DNA of 64,000 bases, taken from Desulfobaculum bizertense DSM 18034. Lineage in GTDB: Bacteria > Desulfobacterota > Desulfovibrionia > Desulfovibrionales > Desulfovibrionaceae. Below, one piece after another: positions 7,992 to 17,813 of the stretch. The notes beneath the pieces are model-generated. The model was not told the origin of the DNA. It made no database searches and saw nothing but the letters and a program-made list of their open reading frames with translations. The stretch is from assembly GCF_900167065.1 (NCBI RefSeq), contig NZ_FUYA01000005.1, positions 124,001 through 188,000 of the forward strand, read 5' to 3'. The position numbers were made by a program, and so were the translations under genes. Positions within the stretch are counted from its first letter, which is position 1. Each line of letters opens with the position of its first letter.

Positions 7992-8957
7992 ATGTCCCAG
8001 ACCAATATTCTGCTGGAAGCAGGAACAAACGAGCTGGAAATCGTCGAATTTTATCTCGATGAAGACAATGGGGATGGCACAAGCTACAAAGGCTATTACG
8101 GCGTCAATGTCGCCAAGGTTCTGGAAATTATCCGAATGCCACAGGTGACGGGAATGCCCGAAGTCTCTCACCCGTCTATTCTCGGTGCATTTAATCAGCG
8201 CTCGCGGGTCATCCCGCTGGTCGACCTTGCAACATGGCTCAACAAGTACCCTGTTGAAAAGGAAGCGCCCAAGGTTATCGTCACGGAATTCAATCAGGTC
8301 AGCACGGCCTTCAAGGTTTCTGGCGTAACCCGCATCCACCGCATTAGCTGGGAAGACGTTGAATCTCCCTCAAAATATGTCATGTCCATGTCTGGCAATT
8401 CCATCACAGGTGTTGTCAAAATGGATGACCATATCATTTTCATTCTTGATCTCGAAAAGATCGTCGCAGACCTGAACCCTGCTCTTGGCTTGCGACTGGA
8501 TGAAACCATTGCCTGGGGCGACCCAGAAAATTACAAGGCCCTTGTTGCTGATGACTCGGTGCTCGTCCGCGAAATGCTCAAAGACCTGCTCCAGAAAGCA
8601 GGCTTTGTTGTTGAGGTTGTCGACAACGGCCGAGAAGCATGGGACCGCATGGAAGAAATTCGCGACACAGCCGAGCGCGAAGGCAAGCCAATCTGGGACT
8701 ACCTGAATGTTTTGGTCTCTGATATTGAAATGCCAAGCATGGATGGTCACAACCTGACAGTTCGTGTCAAAAACGACCGGACCCTGCGCAAGCTTCCGGT
8801 AGTACTCTTCTCGTCACTCATCACGGACAAGCTCCGCCACAAGGGACTTTCTGTTGGAGCTGACGACCAGATTTCGAAGCCCGAAGTGTCCCAGCTGGCC
8901 CTGAGAGCCAAAAAACTTATTGAACAAAAAATGGAAGAGGATAAGGCCCTCGCCTAA
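7992..8957 (+). CDS. cheV: Chemotaxis coupling protein CheV (CheW domain plus receiver)
   Basis: This 321-residue protein couples chemoreceptors to the CheA kinase and carries its own receiver. A CheW-like domain occupies about residues 15-165. A receiver domain follows from about residue 180, with ALVADDSVLVREML supplying the acidic pocket, the phospho-acceptor Asp near residue 243 in VLVSDIEMPSMDG, and the conserved Lys in DDQISKPE. The chosen start, ATG 7992, follows the GGAGGGTCTCAG ribosome-binding region. An upstream extension to 7893 overlaps ispH and is not expected. It sits apart from the flagellar operon. Confidence 0.93.
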   Translation: MSQTNILLEAGTNELEIVEFYLDEDNGDGTSYKGYYGVNVAKVLEIIRMPQVTGMPEVSHPSILGAFNQRSRVIPLVDLATWLNKYPVEKEAPKVIVTEFNQVSTAFKVSGVTRIHRISWEDVESPSKYVMSMSGNSITGVVKMDDHIIFILDLEKIVADLNPALGLRLDETIAWGDPENYKALVADDSVLVREMLKDLLQKAGFVVEVVDNGREAWDRMEEIRDTAEREGKPIWDYLNVLVSDIEMPSMDGHNLTVRVKNDRTLRKLPVVLFSSLITDKLRHKGLSVGADDQISKPEVSQLALRAKKLIEQKMEEDKALA

Positions 8958-9007
8958 TCCCTGAGATATTAGAAAAATCCGGTGCCTTAGGCCGGTGAAT
9001 GCTACGA

Positions 9008-10651
9008 ATGAAAATCGCTCTGCTGCAAATCAATTCCACAGTTGGTGATCTTGCTGGCAATGCCCAGGAAATCGCCACCGCAGTCAAAACTGCCGCTCGC
9101 TCAGGGGCAGAACTTTGCGTCTGTCCCGAACTCGCCATCATGGGCTACCCTCCCCGCGATCTCCTTCTTCAGGGGAATTTTGCTGAACAGGCCGAGCAGC
9201 AGCTCACGGCCCTTGCAAAAGAGCTGGCGGAACTGCCGCCAACGCTGGTCGGAACTGCCCGTCGCAATGAAGGCTGTGGAAAGCCTTTTCACAACTGCGC
9301 GGCCCTGCTCAAAGACGGGCAGGTCGTGGAGTACTTCTGCAAAACGCTATTGCCGTCTTATGATGTCTTTGACGAAGACCGCTACTTTGAAGCCTCCGAA
9401 GGTCCAGGATTTTTTGACCTGAACGGCACAAAGATTGCGGTCACGGTTTGCGAAGACGTTTGGAATGATTCCGCATTCTGGGATACCCAGCACTACGCCA
9501 ATGACCCCATCAAGAGTATCCAGAAGGAACATGCCGACATCATTATCAACCTTTCGGCGTCTCCCTTTGTTCTGGGTAAGCAGAAAGTCCGTCAAACCCT
9601 GCTCGCGCAGGTTGCCAAGGCTCTGGAAGCACCTCTTGTCTATGCCAATCAGATCGGTGGCAATGACGACCTGATCTTTGCAGGTCGAAGCATGGCATTT
9701 TCCGCAGACGGCACACTTCATTCCCGCGCAGCATCCTTTCAGGAAGATATTCTGCTCGTCGACACCGACACACAGAATGGTCGCATCGAAGATGACGACT
9801 TTTGTCCAGAGAGTGAAGCATGGCGGGGCCTTGTGCTTGGACTTGGTGACTACGTCAAAAAATGTGGCTTTCGCCGTGCCCTGCTTGGCCTTTCCGGTGG
9901 CATCGACTCGTCTCTTGTCGCCGCAGTTGCAGTTGAGGCGCTTGGTGCAGACAATGTTCTCGGCGTATTAATGCCCTCTCCGTGGTCCAGTGAAGGAAGC
10001 CTGAGCGATGCAAAGGCTCTTGAAGCCTCTCTTGGCATCAAGACGCTAACGGTTCCCATTGCGCCTATCATGGAGAGCTTTGACAGCAGCCTTTCCGAGG
10101 CCTTTGCTGGATACGCGGCAGACGTCACCGAAGAAAATATTCAGGCCCGCATTCGTGGCAACCTGCTTATGGCCATGTCCAACAAATTCAGTTCGCTGCT
10201 CCTGACCACAGGCAACAAATCTGAACTAGCCGTTGGCTACTGCACTATTTATGGCGACATGTCCGGTGGTCTTGCGGCCATTTCCGACGTCCCCAAAACA
10301 CTGGTCTTTTCTCTGTGTCGCTGGCTGAATGAACACAAGGGCCGGGAGATTATCCCGGAAACCGTAATCACCAAGCCCCCGTCAGCCGAGCTGCGTCCCG
10401 ACCAGAAGGACGAAGACAGTCTGCCGCCCTATGAAACGCTTGATGCTATTCTGGAACAGCTCGTCGTATTCCGACAGTCTCCTGAACAGATTGAAGCCAA
10501 GGGCTATGACCGAGACACCATCGACCATGTGCGCCGCCTCCTGCGCGGAGCCGAATTCAAACGTCGACAGGCTGCTCCGGGTCTCAAAATTACTGACCGC
10601 GCCTTTGGGACAGGCTGGCGCATGCCGCTTGCCGCAAAGTACATGTACTAA
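9008..10651 (+). CDS. nadE: Glutamine-dependent NAD+ synthetase
   Basis: This 547-residue enzyme makes NAD from deamido-NAD with glutamine as nitrogen donor. The N-terminal nitrilase-type glutaminase domain (about residues 1-260) has the Glu41, Lys111 and Cys148 triad, visible in CPELAIMGYPPRD, YFCKTLLP and VTVCEDVWND. The C-terminal synthetase domain has the ATP-pyrophosphatase P-loop GLSGGIDSS near residue 295 and GNKSELAVGYCTIYGD. Another ATG, three codons upstream at 8999, is equally possible. I chose 9008 because family members begin with MKIALLQ. A strong terminator follows. Confidence 0.95.
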   Translation: MKIALLQINSTVGDLAGNAQEIATAVKTAARSGAELCVCPELAIMGYPPRDLLLQGNFAEQAEQQLTALAKELAELPPTLVGTARRNEGCGKPFHNCAALLKDGQVVEYFCKTLLPSYDVFDEDRYFEASEGPGFFDLNGTKIAVTVCEDVWNDSAFWDTQHYANDPIKSIQKEHADIIINLSASPFVLGKQKVRQTLLAQVAKALEAPLVYANQIGGNDDLIFAGRSMAFSADGTLHSRAASFQEDILLVDTDTQNGRIEDDDFCPESEAWRGLVLGLGDYVKKCGFRRALLGLSGGIDSSLVAAVAVEALGADNVLGVLMPSPWSSEGSLSDAKALEASLGIKTLTVPIAPIMESFDSSLSEAFAGYAADVTEENIQARIRGNLLMAMSNKFSSLLLTTGNKSELAVGYCTIYGDMSGGLAAISDVPKTLVFSLCRWLNEHKGREIIPETVITKPPSAELRPDQKDEDSLPPYETLDAILEQLVVFRQSPEQIEAKGYDRDTIDHVRRLLRGAEFKRRQAAPGLKITDRAFGTGWRMPLAAKYMY

Positions 10652-10654
10652 AAC

Positions 10655-10690
10655 AAAGCCCCCGCTCATTCAGAACGGGGGCTTTTCTTT
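10655..10690. terminator. Bidirectional terminator between nadE and hypE
   Basis: GCCCCCG (10658-10664) pairs with CGGGGGC (10676-10682). The stem is flanked by A-rich sequence on one side and T-rich sequence on the other. It can end the plus-strand nadE and the minus-strand hypE transcripts. Confidence 0.88.
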
Positions 10691-10706
10691 TGTCATATGG
10701 AAGAAG

Positions 10707-11714
10707 CTAGCAGATTCGAGGAAGCTGTTCGCCTTCAAGCATGTTCAGCAGACGCTTTCCACCAAGTGGAGTCTGGAGCACAACCTTGCCCGGATGGTCC
10801 GCAACAACGCGACCAACACGGCAGGCATCACGCCCCTTGTCATCTGCGCGCATAATCTCCAGCGCCTTCTCCGCCTTCTCTTCCGGCAGGATGCACAGGA
10901 ATTTTCCTTCATTCGCCAAATACAGCGGATCAAGGCCCAGCACATCACAGCCAGACTGCACGCCCGGCCGGACAGGCACCAAATCCTCTTCCAGCACAAT
11001 GCCAACTTCCGAGGATTCCGTAATTTCATTCAGCGTCGTTGCCAGACCGCCACGTGTGGGGTCACGCAGGACATGAACGTCTCCAACCTGCGTCACAAGC
11101 TTTCCAAGCAAATGATTCAGGGCCGCGCTGTCACTCTCAATAGAGGTTTCCAGCGGAAGCCCTTCGCGCTGGGCCAAAATGGTCAGGCCATGATCTCCCA
11201 TCGTGCCGGACACCAGCACAACGTCACCGACTGTGGCCCTGTCACCTGCGGGATGGTCCTCTGTCAGCAAAGTTCCAACGCCTGTGGTATTAATAAAAAT
11301 TTTGTCTGCCATTCCCTTGGGCACGACCTTGGTATCGCCTGTCACAATGCTTACACCAGCATTTCTGGCGGCTTCACCCATAGACTGCACAATGCGCTCC
11401 AGCACATCAAAATCCAGTCCTTCTTCAATAAGGAAGCCACAGGAAAGATACAGCGGCTTGGCACCAAGCATCGCCACGTCATTCACGGTGCCATGCACAG
11501 CCAGAGAACCAATGTCTCCACCCGGGAAGAAGATAGGATCCACGGTAAACGTATCCGTGCTCATAGCCAGTGGGCCTGTCACATCCAAAAACGCGGCATC
11601 ATCCAGCCGGTTCAGAATCGGATTCGAAAAATGTGCCTTAAACAGGCTGGAAATCAGTCGCTGCGAGGCACGTCCACCACTGCCGTAGTCTAATAAAACT
11701 TTTTTATCGCTCAT
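10707..11714 (-). CDS. hypE: Hydrogenase maturation protein HypE
   Basis: This 335-residue enzyme is involved in making the cyanide ligands of [NiFe]-hydrogenases. It dehydrates a C-terminal thiocarboxamide received from HypF. The N-terminal DYGSGGRASQRLISSLF and the DDAAFLDVTG motif are typical of the PurM-like fold. The protein ends in PRIC, the reactive C-terminal cysteine expected for the family. It starts three bases after hypD, so the two form a tight operon. Other hyp genes are not in the window. Confidence 0.96.
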   Translation of the reverse strand: MSDKKVLLDYGSGGRASQRLISSLFKAHFSNPILNRLDDAAFLDVTGPLAMSTDTFTVDPIFFPGGDIGSLAVHGTVNDVAMLGAKPLYLSCGFLIEEGLDFDVLERIVQSMGEAARNAGVSIVTGDTKVVPKGMADKIFINTTGVGTLLTEDHPAGDRATVGDVVLVSGTMGDHGLTILAQREGLPLETSIESDSAALNHLLGKLVTQVGDVHVLRDPTRGGLATTLNEITESSEVGIVLEEDLVPVRPGVQSGCDVLGLDPLYLANEGKFLCILPEEKAEKALEIMRADDKGRDACRVGRVVADHPGKVVLQTPLGGKRLLNMLEGEQLPRIC

Positions 11715-11717
11715 GGC

Positions 11718-12809
11718 CTAGAGTTCCGTATTATATTTGAAGTATGCGGCACAGGAGCCTTCCGTGGAGACCATGCACGGTCCCACAGGGCTGGCAGGTG
11801 TGCAGACCTTGCCAAACAGGGGACACTTGTTCGGAGCGAGTTTCCCCTTGAGTACCTCTCCACAGCGACAGCCGGGGATAGGCTTTTCTTCATGCAGCTC
11901 CAAGCCAAGCACCTTTTTGGCATCAAAGGCTTCATAGGCAGGGGCAATTTTCAGCCCACTCATGGGCAACAGCCCAATCCCTCGCCACAAAGCATCTGTT
12001 GGCTCAAAGACCTTTTCCATAAATTCTACTGCGCGTGGGTTGCCGTTTTCCTGCACTGCTCGTGTATAATGATTGACCACTGCGGCGCGCCCCTCATTAT
12101 GCTGTCGCACCAGTTCCAGCAAAGACTGGAGAATATCCAGCGGATCAAAGCCCGTGACGACTGCAGGCAGTTGAAATTTTTGCGGCAGAAAATCATAGGG
12201 ATGCGTCCCCACAACAACCGCGACGTGCCCTGGAATTATAAGCGCATTGACCTTGATTTCCGGGTCACTCATCAAGGCATTCAACGCTGGTGGCACCAGC
12301 TTGTGGAATGACAGAACAAAGAAATTTTTCAGGCCCTGCTGTTCGGCCATGTGAATCGTTGCCGCAACAACAGGCGCCGTGGTCTCAAAACCAATGCCCA
12401 AAAAGACCACTTTTGCATCAGGATTCTGCCGGGCGAGTTCCAGCGCATCAAAAGGCGAATACACCACCTTGATTCTGGAGCCCTCAGCCTGCGCCGTTTT
12501 CAGGTTGCGCCCCTCTGGTCCCGGCACCCGCATCAGATCACCAAACGTCGCAACAATCACATCCTCACGGGCTGCAAGATCCAGATACATTCCCACTTCA
12601 CTTTCGTGAGTGACACAAACTGGACAGCCCGGTCCAGAAAGATGAATAATATTTTTGGGTAGCAGGGAATGCAGGCCACTACGGAAGATAGAAACAGTGT
12701 GTGAGCCACAAACTTCCATAAAACGCAGTTCGTCATGGAGTTCTTCATGGATTTTATCCAGAAGCGAACGGCATAGCCTTGGGTCACTAAAGCTCTTGAG
12801 CATATTCAC
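11718..12809 (-). CDS. hypD: Hydrogenase maturation protein HypD
   Basis: This 363-residue iron-sulfur protein works with HypC as the scaffold on which Fe(CN)2CO is assembled for [NiFe]-hydrogenases. Conserved cysteines are seen in EVCGSHT and SGPGCPVCVT near the N-terminus, and in a dense C-terminal cluster region (IPGCRCGEVLKG, NKCPLFGKVC and EGSCAAYF). The start is GTG 12809 with an AAAGGG ribosome-binding site. ATG 12803, two codons in, is a possible alternative. It is the first gene of a minus-strand hypD-hypE pair, divergent from the HD-domain gene. Confidence 0.96.
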   Translation of the reverse strand: MNMLKSFSDPRLCRSLLDKIHEELHDELRFMEVCGSHTVSIFRSGLHSLLPKNIIHLSGPGCPVCVTHESEVGMYLDLAAREDVIVATFGDLMRVPGPEGRNLKTAQAEGSRIKVVYSPFDALELARQNPDAKVVFLGIGFETTAPVVAATIHMAEQQGLKNFFVLSFHKLVPPALNALMSDPEIKVNALIIPGHVAVVVGTHPYDFLPQKFQLPAVVTGFDPLDILQSLLELVRQHNEGRAAVVNHYTRAVQENGNPRAVEFMEKVFEPTDALWRGIGLLPMSGLKIAPAYEAFDAKKVLGLELHEEKPIPGCRCGEVLKGKLAPNKCPLFGKVCTPASPVGPCMVSTEGSCAAYFKYNTEL

Positions 12810-12890
12810 TACGGCACCCTTTCCCTGATCTCTAAATTTCTACCAATGCTGATCGACGTGCGCAAAGTTCAGCACATAACATTTCAAACA

Positions 12891-12964
12891 CTTGGTCCCG
12901 CCTTACTGGGATAAGTGGGACATACTACGCGAGGTGCACAAGCACAAGTCCCACTTTATTTTTA
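12891..12964. promoter_or_regulatory. Stem-loop with a competing upstream segment, hypD/HD-gene gap
   Basis: In the 230-base gap between divergent hypD and the HD-domain gene, AAGTGGGAC (12913-12921) is a perfect complement of GTCCCACTT (12948-12956). A small nested GTGC/GCAC hairpin lies inside, and a T-rich stretch follows on the plus strand. An upstream GTCCC at 12895-12899 can also pair with the GGGAC part, so the two pairings exclude each other. This could be a leader or attenuator for the HD gene or a small RNA. The remaining gap shows nothing else. Confidence 0.4.
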
Positions 12965-13039
12965 GGCCGCCTGCTGCTACTACTGTCCCCCACGTCCGGA
13001 GCTTCGGACATCACCTCATATGTTAAGGAATCTGTCGCT

Positions 13040-13723
13040 ATGCAATCTTCACAGAGCACTCCCTCCCCGAGGAGCGCAGCTTCCAGTCAAGCTTCTCAGG
13101 ATGGACTCCCGTCACTCGACAAAATGAATATTCAGGTCCCCTTTGACCCGTCAGAATTTTTTGTCCCCGATGACGCAACATGTTATGCTTACTGGAAAGA
13201 GCGTGACATGCCAGAACACATAGGCCGTCACAGCAGTCAGGTGGCAAATATCGCCACGGCGCTGGCCCGACGGGCGGCAGAAAAAAACATCATTGCCGGA
13301 GACGCGGCAGTGCAGGAAGTTCGCTCCTCTGCCCTGCTGCATGATCTTGCAAAAATGTACTGCATCAATTACGGCGGGCATCACAGCCAGCTTGGTGCAG
13401 CCTGGGTTATGGAACACACGGGCAACCCGATGCTCGCGCACGGCGTACTGCACCATGTGTGGTGGCCATATGAAATTGACTGCACCCGCTATTTCCTGCC
13501 TCTGGCAGTGCTCTATGCAGATAAACGGGTGCGCCATGACGAAATCGTTTCGATTCACGACAGATTCACGGATCTTTTTGACCGCTACGGAGCAAATGAC
13601 TTTGCCCGCGGCCGCATCAAAATGTCTATGGAACAGTCACAAGCAATCGAAGAGAATTTTATACAACACCTTGGAGTAAACCTGCATGCGTGTACTTTTG
13701 ATAACGGGCGGCTGGTCGACTGA
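13040..13723 (+). CDS. HD-domain phosphohydrolase
   Basis: This 227-residue soluble protein has an HD superfamily domain. The N-terminal 45 residues are Ser/Gln-rich and probably disordered. The metal-binding signature is visible as His64 (IGRHSSQ), His101-Asp102 (ALLHDLAK), and later His residues in GGHHSQLGAAWV, GVLHHVWWPYEID and VLYADKRV. The family hydrolyses phosphate esters of nucleotides or related compounds, but the substrate cannot be told. Its 3' end overlaps ddl by 38 bases, so the two are probably co-translated. The ATG at 13040 has only a weak ribosome-binding site (AAGGAA, about 11 bases upstream). Confidence 0.82.
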   Translation: MQSSQSTPSPRSAASSQASQDGLPSLDKMNIQVPFDPSEFFVPDDATCYAYWKERDMPEHIGRHSSQVANIATALARRAAEKNIIAGDAAVQEVRSSALLHDLAKMYCINYGGHHSQLGAAWVMEHTGNPMLAHGVLHHVWWPYEIDCTRYFLPLAVLYADKRVRHDEIVSIHDRFTDLFDRYGANDFARGRIKMSMEQSQAIEENFIQHLGVNLHACTFDNGRLVD

Positions 13724-14603
13724 GCGCGACGTTGCCCTCATGGGCGCAAAAGCCGTCCAGACTTCTCTGGAACAGCTCGGCCACGACGTGACCGTTCTTG
13801 ATCTCAAATTTTCCATGAACACGCTGCTTTCCGAAGCCCGCGCTCATGACTTTGCCTTTATTCACCTGCACGGCTCTCCCGGAGAAGACGGCATGGTACA
13901 GGCCATGCTGGAAACAGTCGGTTGCCCATACCAGGGTGCAGGCCCTGCGGCGTCCTTCCTTGCCCTGAACAAAACCGTGTCCAAATGCGTTTTCCGAGAA
14001 AACGGCATTCTCACCGCAGACTGGGAACTTGTGACCGAGATGCCCAAAGCGGACTGGACACCAGACTTTTCATACCCGATCTTTGTGAAGCCCAACCTTG
14101 GCGGTTCCAGCCTTGGCATGAGCATGATACACAGTGCAGAAGAACTGCGTCCGGCCCTCCAGAAGGTCTTTGACCTTGGCGAAGAGGCCATTATTGAGCC
14201 GCTTATCAAAGGCGTTGAAGTCACCTGCCCCATTCTTGGCGATGAGGCCCTGCCCCTGATTCTTATCAAACCGGCAGACGACGCAGGCTTCTTTGACTAC
14301 GAGAACAAATACCAGCCCGGCGTAGCGCAGGAAATTTGCCCAGCGCCTATTGATCCCGAGCTGGCCAAAATCATACAAACTGCAACCCTGAAAGCGCACA
14401 AGGCCCTTGGGCTGACTGGCTACAGCCGTGGTGACTTTATTCTCACCCCTGACGGCAAAGCCTACCTGCTGGAAGTCAACACACTTCCGGGCATGACCCC
14501 CAACAGCCTTGTTCCACAGTCCGCAGCCGAAGCAGGCATGAGCTTTGATGACCTCATTGCCCGACTGATTGAGCTGGGAATGGAACACGCTGCACAGAAG
14601 TAA
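13686..14603 (+). CDS. ddl: D-alanine--D-alanine ligase
   Basis: This 305-residue ATP-grasp enzyme makes D-Ala-D-Ala for peptidoglycan. It is recognised by the start MRVLLITGGWSTERDVAL, the LHGSPGEDGMVQAMLE motif, FVKPNLGGSSLGMS for the ATP-grasp Lys and loop, and YLLEVNTLPGMTPNSLVPQ at the catalytic C-terminal end. Its start lies inside the HD gene (38-base overlap), and its stop overlaps the ATG of waaA (TAATG). The E..G..V segment and the GYSRGDF motif are intact, so it should be active. Confidence 0.96.
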   Translation: MRVLLITGGWSTERDVALMGAKAVQTSLEQLGHDVTVLDLKFSMNTLLSEARAHDFAFIHLHGSPGEDGMVQAMLETVGCPYQGAGPAASFLALNKTVSKCVFRENGILTADWELVTEMPKADWTPDFSYPIFVKPNLGGSSLGMSMIHSAEELRPALQKVFDLGEEAIIEPLIKGVEVTCPILGDEALPLILIKPADDAGFFDYENKYQPGVAQEICPAPIDPELAKIIQTATLKAHKALGLTGYSRGDFILTPDGKAYLLEVNTLPGMTPNSLVPQSAAEAGMSFDDLIARLIELGMEHAAQK

Positions 14604-15874
14604 TGACCATGAAAATATCGACCAGAGCAGTCATGGGAATGTATTCCCTCCTCTGGCCTGCGGCACTGCCAGCTCTCGCCCTGTCTTCCCGACTTCGCGA
14701 GGGCTGGCGTGAACGCACGCTGTCCAAAGTCCATTCCGGGCCTGTTGATATATGGATACAGGCCGCCTCCGCGGGTGAAGCATTTCTTGCCCGCGAGATT
14801 CTGCTTTCCCTACCAAGCGATACACCTCTCAGAGTTCTGGTCACTTCTGGCACGACACAGGGCATGGACATTCTGAGCCGCACCTGCGAGGAGCTAAAAC
14901 CTCAGAAGCTTCTTGATGTTGAGCACGCCTATTTCCCCTTTGACGCACCTTTTCTCATGAAGAAAGCCTTGCGCCACTATGCCCCCCGTCTTGTGGTCAC
15001 CCTCGAAACAGAGTTGTGGCCGGGATTCCTTGCCGAGGCCAAAAAGCAGAACATTCCAGTTCTGCTCATTAATGGACGCATGAGTGCAGGAAGCTTTGCG
15101 GGCTATGTGGGCATTCAGGACTTTTTACGGGACATTGGCCCCAAAAAAATTCTTGCTCTCAATGGCAAATCAACCCAGCGCTATGCTGTCCTTTTTGGGC
15201 ACGAACGGGTTGAAACCATGCAAAATATCAAATTTGACCGTTGCCCAACAGAAGCCCCCGTTCTTCCTGAAGATCATCCTCTTTCCAGGCTTCTCGGCGT
15301 TGGGGACGAGGTTCTTGTTCTTGGTTCAGTACGCAAAGAAGAAGAGCCTGATATACTTGAAACTCTCCAGATTCTGCACCGTGAACGCCCCAAAACAACC
15401 ATTGCGCTTTTTCCCCGACACATGACAAGGCTCGACTTCTGGTCAAAAGTCCTATATGAAACCGGGTTGCCCGTTGTACTACGCTCGCAGCTTACAACAG
15501 CACCTGCTCCGGGAACCATTATCCTGTGGGATGCATTCGGAGAACTCGGTGCTGCATACAGCCTTGCATCAGCGGCATTTGTGGGAGGAAGCCTCAAGCC
15601 TCTTGGTGGACAGAATTTTCTTGAGCCACTGATACATGGTCTTGTCCCTGTCATTGGACCGCACTGGAAAAACTTCGACTGGGTTGGGCGCGAAATCGTC
15701 GAATCTGGACTCGTCTGCGAGGTGACGGATGCTCGTCAGCTTGCCCGGCAGGTCATCGTTAGTCTGGAAAATCCTCAACCAAAGAATGCTGTCCAGAAGC
15801 GTGCCGCAGAATATATCTCTGCACGCACCGGCGGAACAGCACAAGCTGTCGCCTGCATACTCAGGCATCTTTAG
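14603..15874 (+). CDS. waaA: 3-deoxy-D-manno-octulosonic acid transferase (Kdo transferase)
   Basis: This 423-residue inner-membrane-associated glycosyltransferase adds Kdo to lipid IVA in lipopolysaccharide synthesis. It has a short N-terminal hydrophobic anchor (about residues 10-28). The conserved Glu is in [10 protein letters not shown], and family patterns include [16 protein letters not shown] and [18 protein letters not shown] 14603 overlaps the ddl stop codon. The next gene, kdsB, makes its activated sugar donor CMP-Kdo, so the two genes form a functional pair. Number of Kdo residues added cannot be predicted. Confidence 0.95.
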   Translation: MTMKISTRAVMGMYSLLWPAALPALALSSRLREGWRERTLSKVHSGPVDIWIQAASAGEAFLAREILLSLPSDTPLRVLVTSGTTQGMDILSRTCEELKPQKLLDVEHAYFPFDAPFLMKKALRHYAPRLVVTLETELWPGFLAEAKKQNIPVLLINGRMSAGSFAGYVGIQDFLRDIGPKKILALNGKSTQRYAVLFGHERVETMQNIKFDRCPTEAPVLPEDHPLSRLLGVGDEVLVLGSVRKEEEPDILETLQILHRERPKTTIALFPRHMTRLDFWSKVLYETGLPVVLRSQLTTAPAPGTIILWDAFGELGAAYSLASAAFVGGSLKPLGGQNFLEPLIHGLVPVIGPHWKNFDWVGREIVESGLVCEVTDARQLARQVIVSLENPQPKNAVQKRAAEYISARTGGTAQAVACILRHL

Positions 15875-15876
15875 TC

Positions 15877-16620
15877 ATGTCCAAACGCCCAGTCTGCTAC
15901 GGTATTATTCCAGCGCGCTACGCTTCTTCCCGCTTTGAGGGAAAGCCTCTGGCCGATATTCTCGGTTTCCCCATGTTCTGGCACGTATACCAGCGTGCCA
16001 AAAAATGTCCGTTGTTTACGGACGTTGTGCTCGCGACAGATGACCAGCGCATCTTTGATGCAGCACAGCACCTTGACGTCCCTGTGGTCATGACCGCAGC
16101 TGATCATCCCAGTGGCAGTGACCGGGTTTTGGAAGCCGCACAGCTTTTGAATATCCCAGACGACGCCGTTGTGGTAAATATTCAGGGAGACGAGCCACTG
16201 CTTGAGCCAGACATGCTCAGCGAGTTACTCTCTCCATTCGACAAGGAACACGTTGAGGTCTCAACTCTGGCGACGCCTATTACTGGCGAAGAAGCCAAAC
16301 GGCCAGACCAGGTGAAAGTTGTTGTTAGTGCCAGCGGAAGGGCACTGTATTTCTCCCGCGCTCCCATCCCCTTTGTCCGGGACGATGGGGACGCGGGATT
16401 TCTTGGACATGTCGGGCTGTACGCCTACCGCATGCGAACCTTAAAGCGCTTTGTCGCCCTTGGGCAAAGTGAGCTTGAGCGAAAGGAAAAACTGGAACAG
16501 CTTCGGCTGCTCGAAAACGACATACCTCTGTATGTTGTTCAAACACTGTATCGCACGCACGGCGTAGATCGTCCCGAAGACATCTCTCACGTCATCAACG
16601 CGCTATCGGAGAACAGCTAA
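15877..16620 (+). CDS. kdsB: 3-deoxy-manno-octulosonate cytidylyltransferase
   Basis: This 247-residue CMP-Kdo synthetase supplies the donor for WaaA. The nucleotidyltransferase start is [42 protein letters not shown] and [12 protein letters not shown] are also recognised, along with GLYAYRM and [14 protein letters not shown] near the end. Length is standard. Only two bases separate it from waaA, and its stop overlaps the carA ATG (TAATG). Confidence 0.97.
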   Translation: MSKRPVCYGIIPARYASSRFEGKPLADILGFPMFWHVYQRAKKCPLFTDVVLATDDQRIFDAAQHLDVPVVMTAADHPSGSDRVLEAAQLLNIPDDAVVVNIQGDEPLLEPDMLSELLSPFDKEHVEVSTLATPITGEEAKRPDQVKVVVSASGRALYFSRAPIPFVRDDGDAGFLGHVGLYAYRMRTLKRFVALGQSELERKEKLEQLRLLENDIPLYVVQTLYRTHGVDRPEDISHVINALSENS

Positions 16621-17753
16621 TGAAAGCCATTTTAGCTCTGGAAGACGGCACCTGCTTTGAGGGCCGTTCTTTTACCGGCAAAGGAAACGCCGGTGGTGAA
16701 GCCATTTTCAATACCGGCATGACCGGATATCAGGAAGTGCTCACTGATCCGTCCTATGCGGGCCAGCTGGTATGTATGACCTACCCCCTTGTAGGAAATT
16801 ACGGCGTGAACCTTGAGGACGTCGAGTCGTCCCGAGTCCAGGTCGGCGCATTCATCGTTAAGGAATGCTGCAAGACTCCAAGCAACTGGAGATCTGTGCA
16901 AAGCCTGCCGGACTACCTGAAAGAGCATAATGTTATGGGCATTGAGGGCATCGACACCCGCGCCCTGACCCGACACCTGCGCCTTCACGGTGCGCAGCGT
17001 GCCATCATCAGTACTGACGACGTGACGCCGGAAGAGCTTGTTGCACGCGCAAAAGCTTTGCCCTCCATGGAAGGTCAGAACCTCACCACACAGGTTTGCC
17101 CCAGCGAACCCTACATCTGGAGCGAAGAAGGTCGCCCGGCACCTGTGAGCCTGAACAGCGATGGAAGCTACGACTGGCAAGGCAAAGGACCTCGTGTTCT
17201 GGTGTATGACTTTGGTATCAAATGGAACATCCTGCGCCTGTTGGCCGCAGAAGGTCTGGACCTGCTGGTTGTTCCGCCGAGCTTTACTCCAGAACAGGTC
17301 GACAAAATTGCACCACACGCCGTGTTCCTGTCCAACGGTCCCGGCGATCCGGCAACCCTGACCGAAGTTGTCAAAAACGTGGCTGTTCTTGCCGACACGT
17401 ACCCGCTTGCAGGTATCTGTCTTGGTCACCAGATTCTTGGTCAGGCTCTTGGCGGAAAGACCTACAAGCTCGCCTTTGGTCACCACGGCCTGAACCACCC
17501 GGTCAAGGACCTCACCACCGGACGCATTGAAATTTCTTCCCAGAACCACGGCTTCTGTGTTGATATTGAAGGCATCGAAAATCTTGAAATCACCCACGTG
17601 AACCTGAACGACCAGACTCTGGAAGGTTTCCGCCACACCAAGAAACCTATTCTGGCCATTCAGCATCACCCAGAAGCTGGACCGGGACCGCATGACAGCC
17701 AGTATTTCTTCCGTCGCTTCCGGGATATGATTCAGGAAGCAACAGGCGTTTAG
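16620..17753 (+). CDS. carA: Carbamoyl-phosphate synthase small subunit
   Basis: This 377-residue glutaminase subunit supplies ammonia to CarB for carbamoyl phosphate, used in arginine and pyrimidine synthesis. The N-terminal CarA domain ([28 protein letters not shown]) is followed by a class I amidotransferase domain. That domain has the nucleophile Cys267 in [16 protein letters not shown] and the catalytic His/Glu in [14 protein letters not shown]. It directly overlaps kdsB by one base. carB is not in the window, so the subunits are encoded apart. There is no obvious terminator after the stop, and a TPR gene follows 60 bases on. Confidence 0.97.
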   Translation: MKAILALEDGTCFEGRSFTGKGNAGGEAIFNTGMTGYQEVLTDPSYAGQLVCMTYPLVGNYGVNLEDVESSRVQVGAFIVKECCKTPSNWRSVQSLPDYLKEHNVMGIEGIDTRALTRHLRLHGAQRAIISTDDVTPEELVARAKALPSMEGQNLTTQVCPSEPYIWSEEGRPAPVSLNSDGSYDWQGKGPRVLVYDFGIKWNILRLLAAEGLDLLVVPPSFTPEQVDKIAPHAVFLSNGPGDPATLTEVVKNVAVLADTYPLAGICLGHQILGQALGGKTYKLAFGHHGLNHPVKDLTTGRIEISSQNHGFCVDIEGIENLEITHVNLNDQTLEGFRHTKKPILAIQHHPEAGPGPHDSQYFFRRFRDMIQEATGV

Positions 17754-17813
17754 TCTCGGTTTTTCCCGGTTTTTTTCTGTACATACCAGCCCTTGGAGCT
17801 TAGAAAGAGACGC

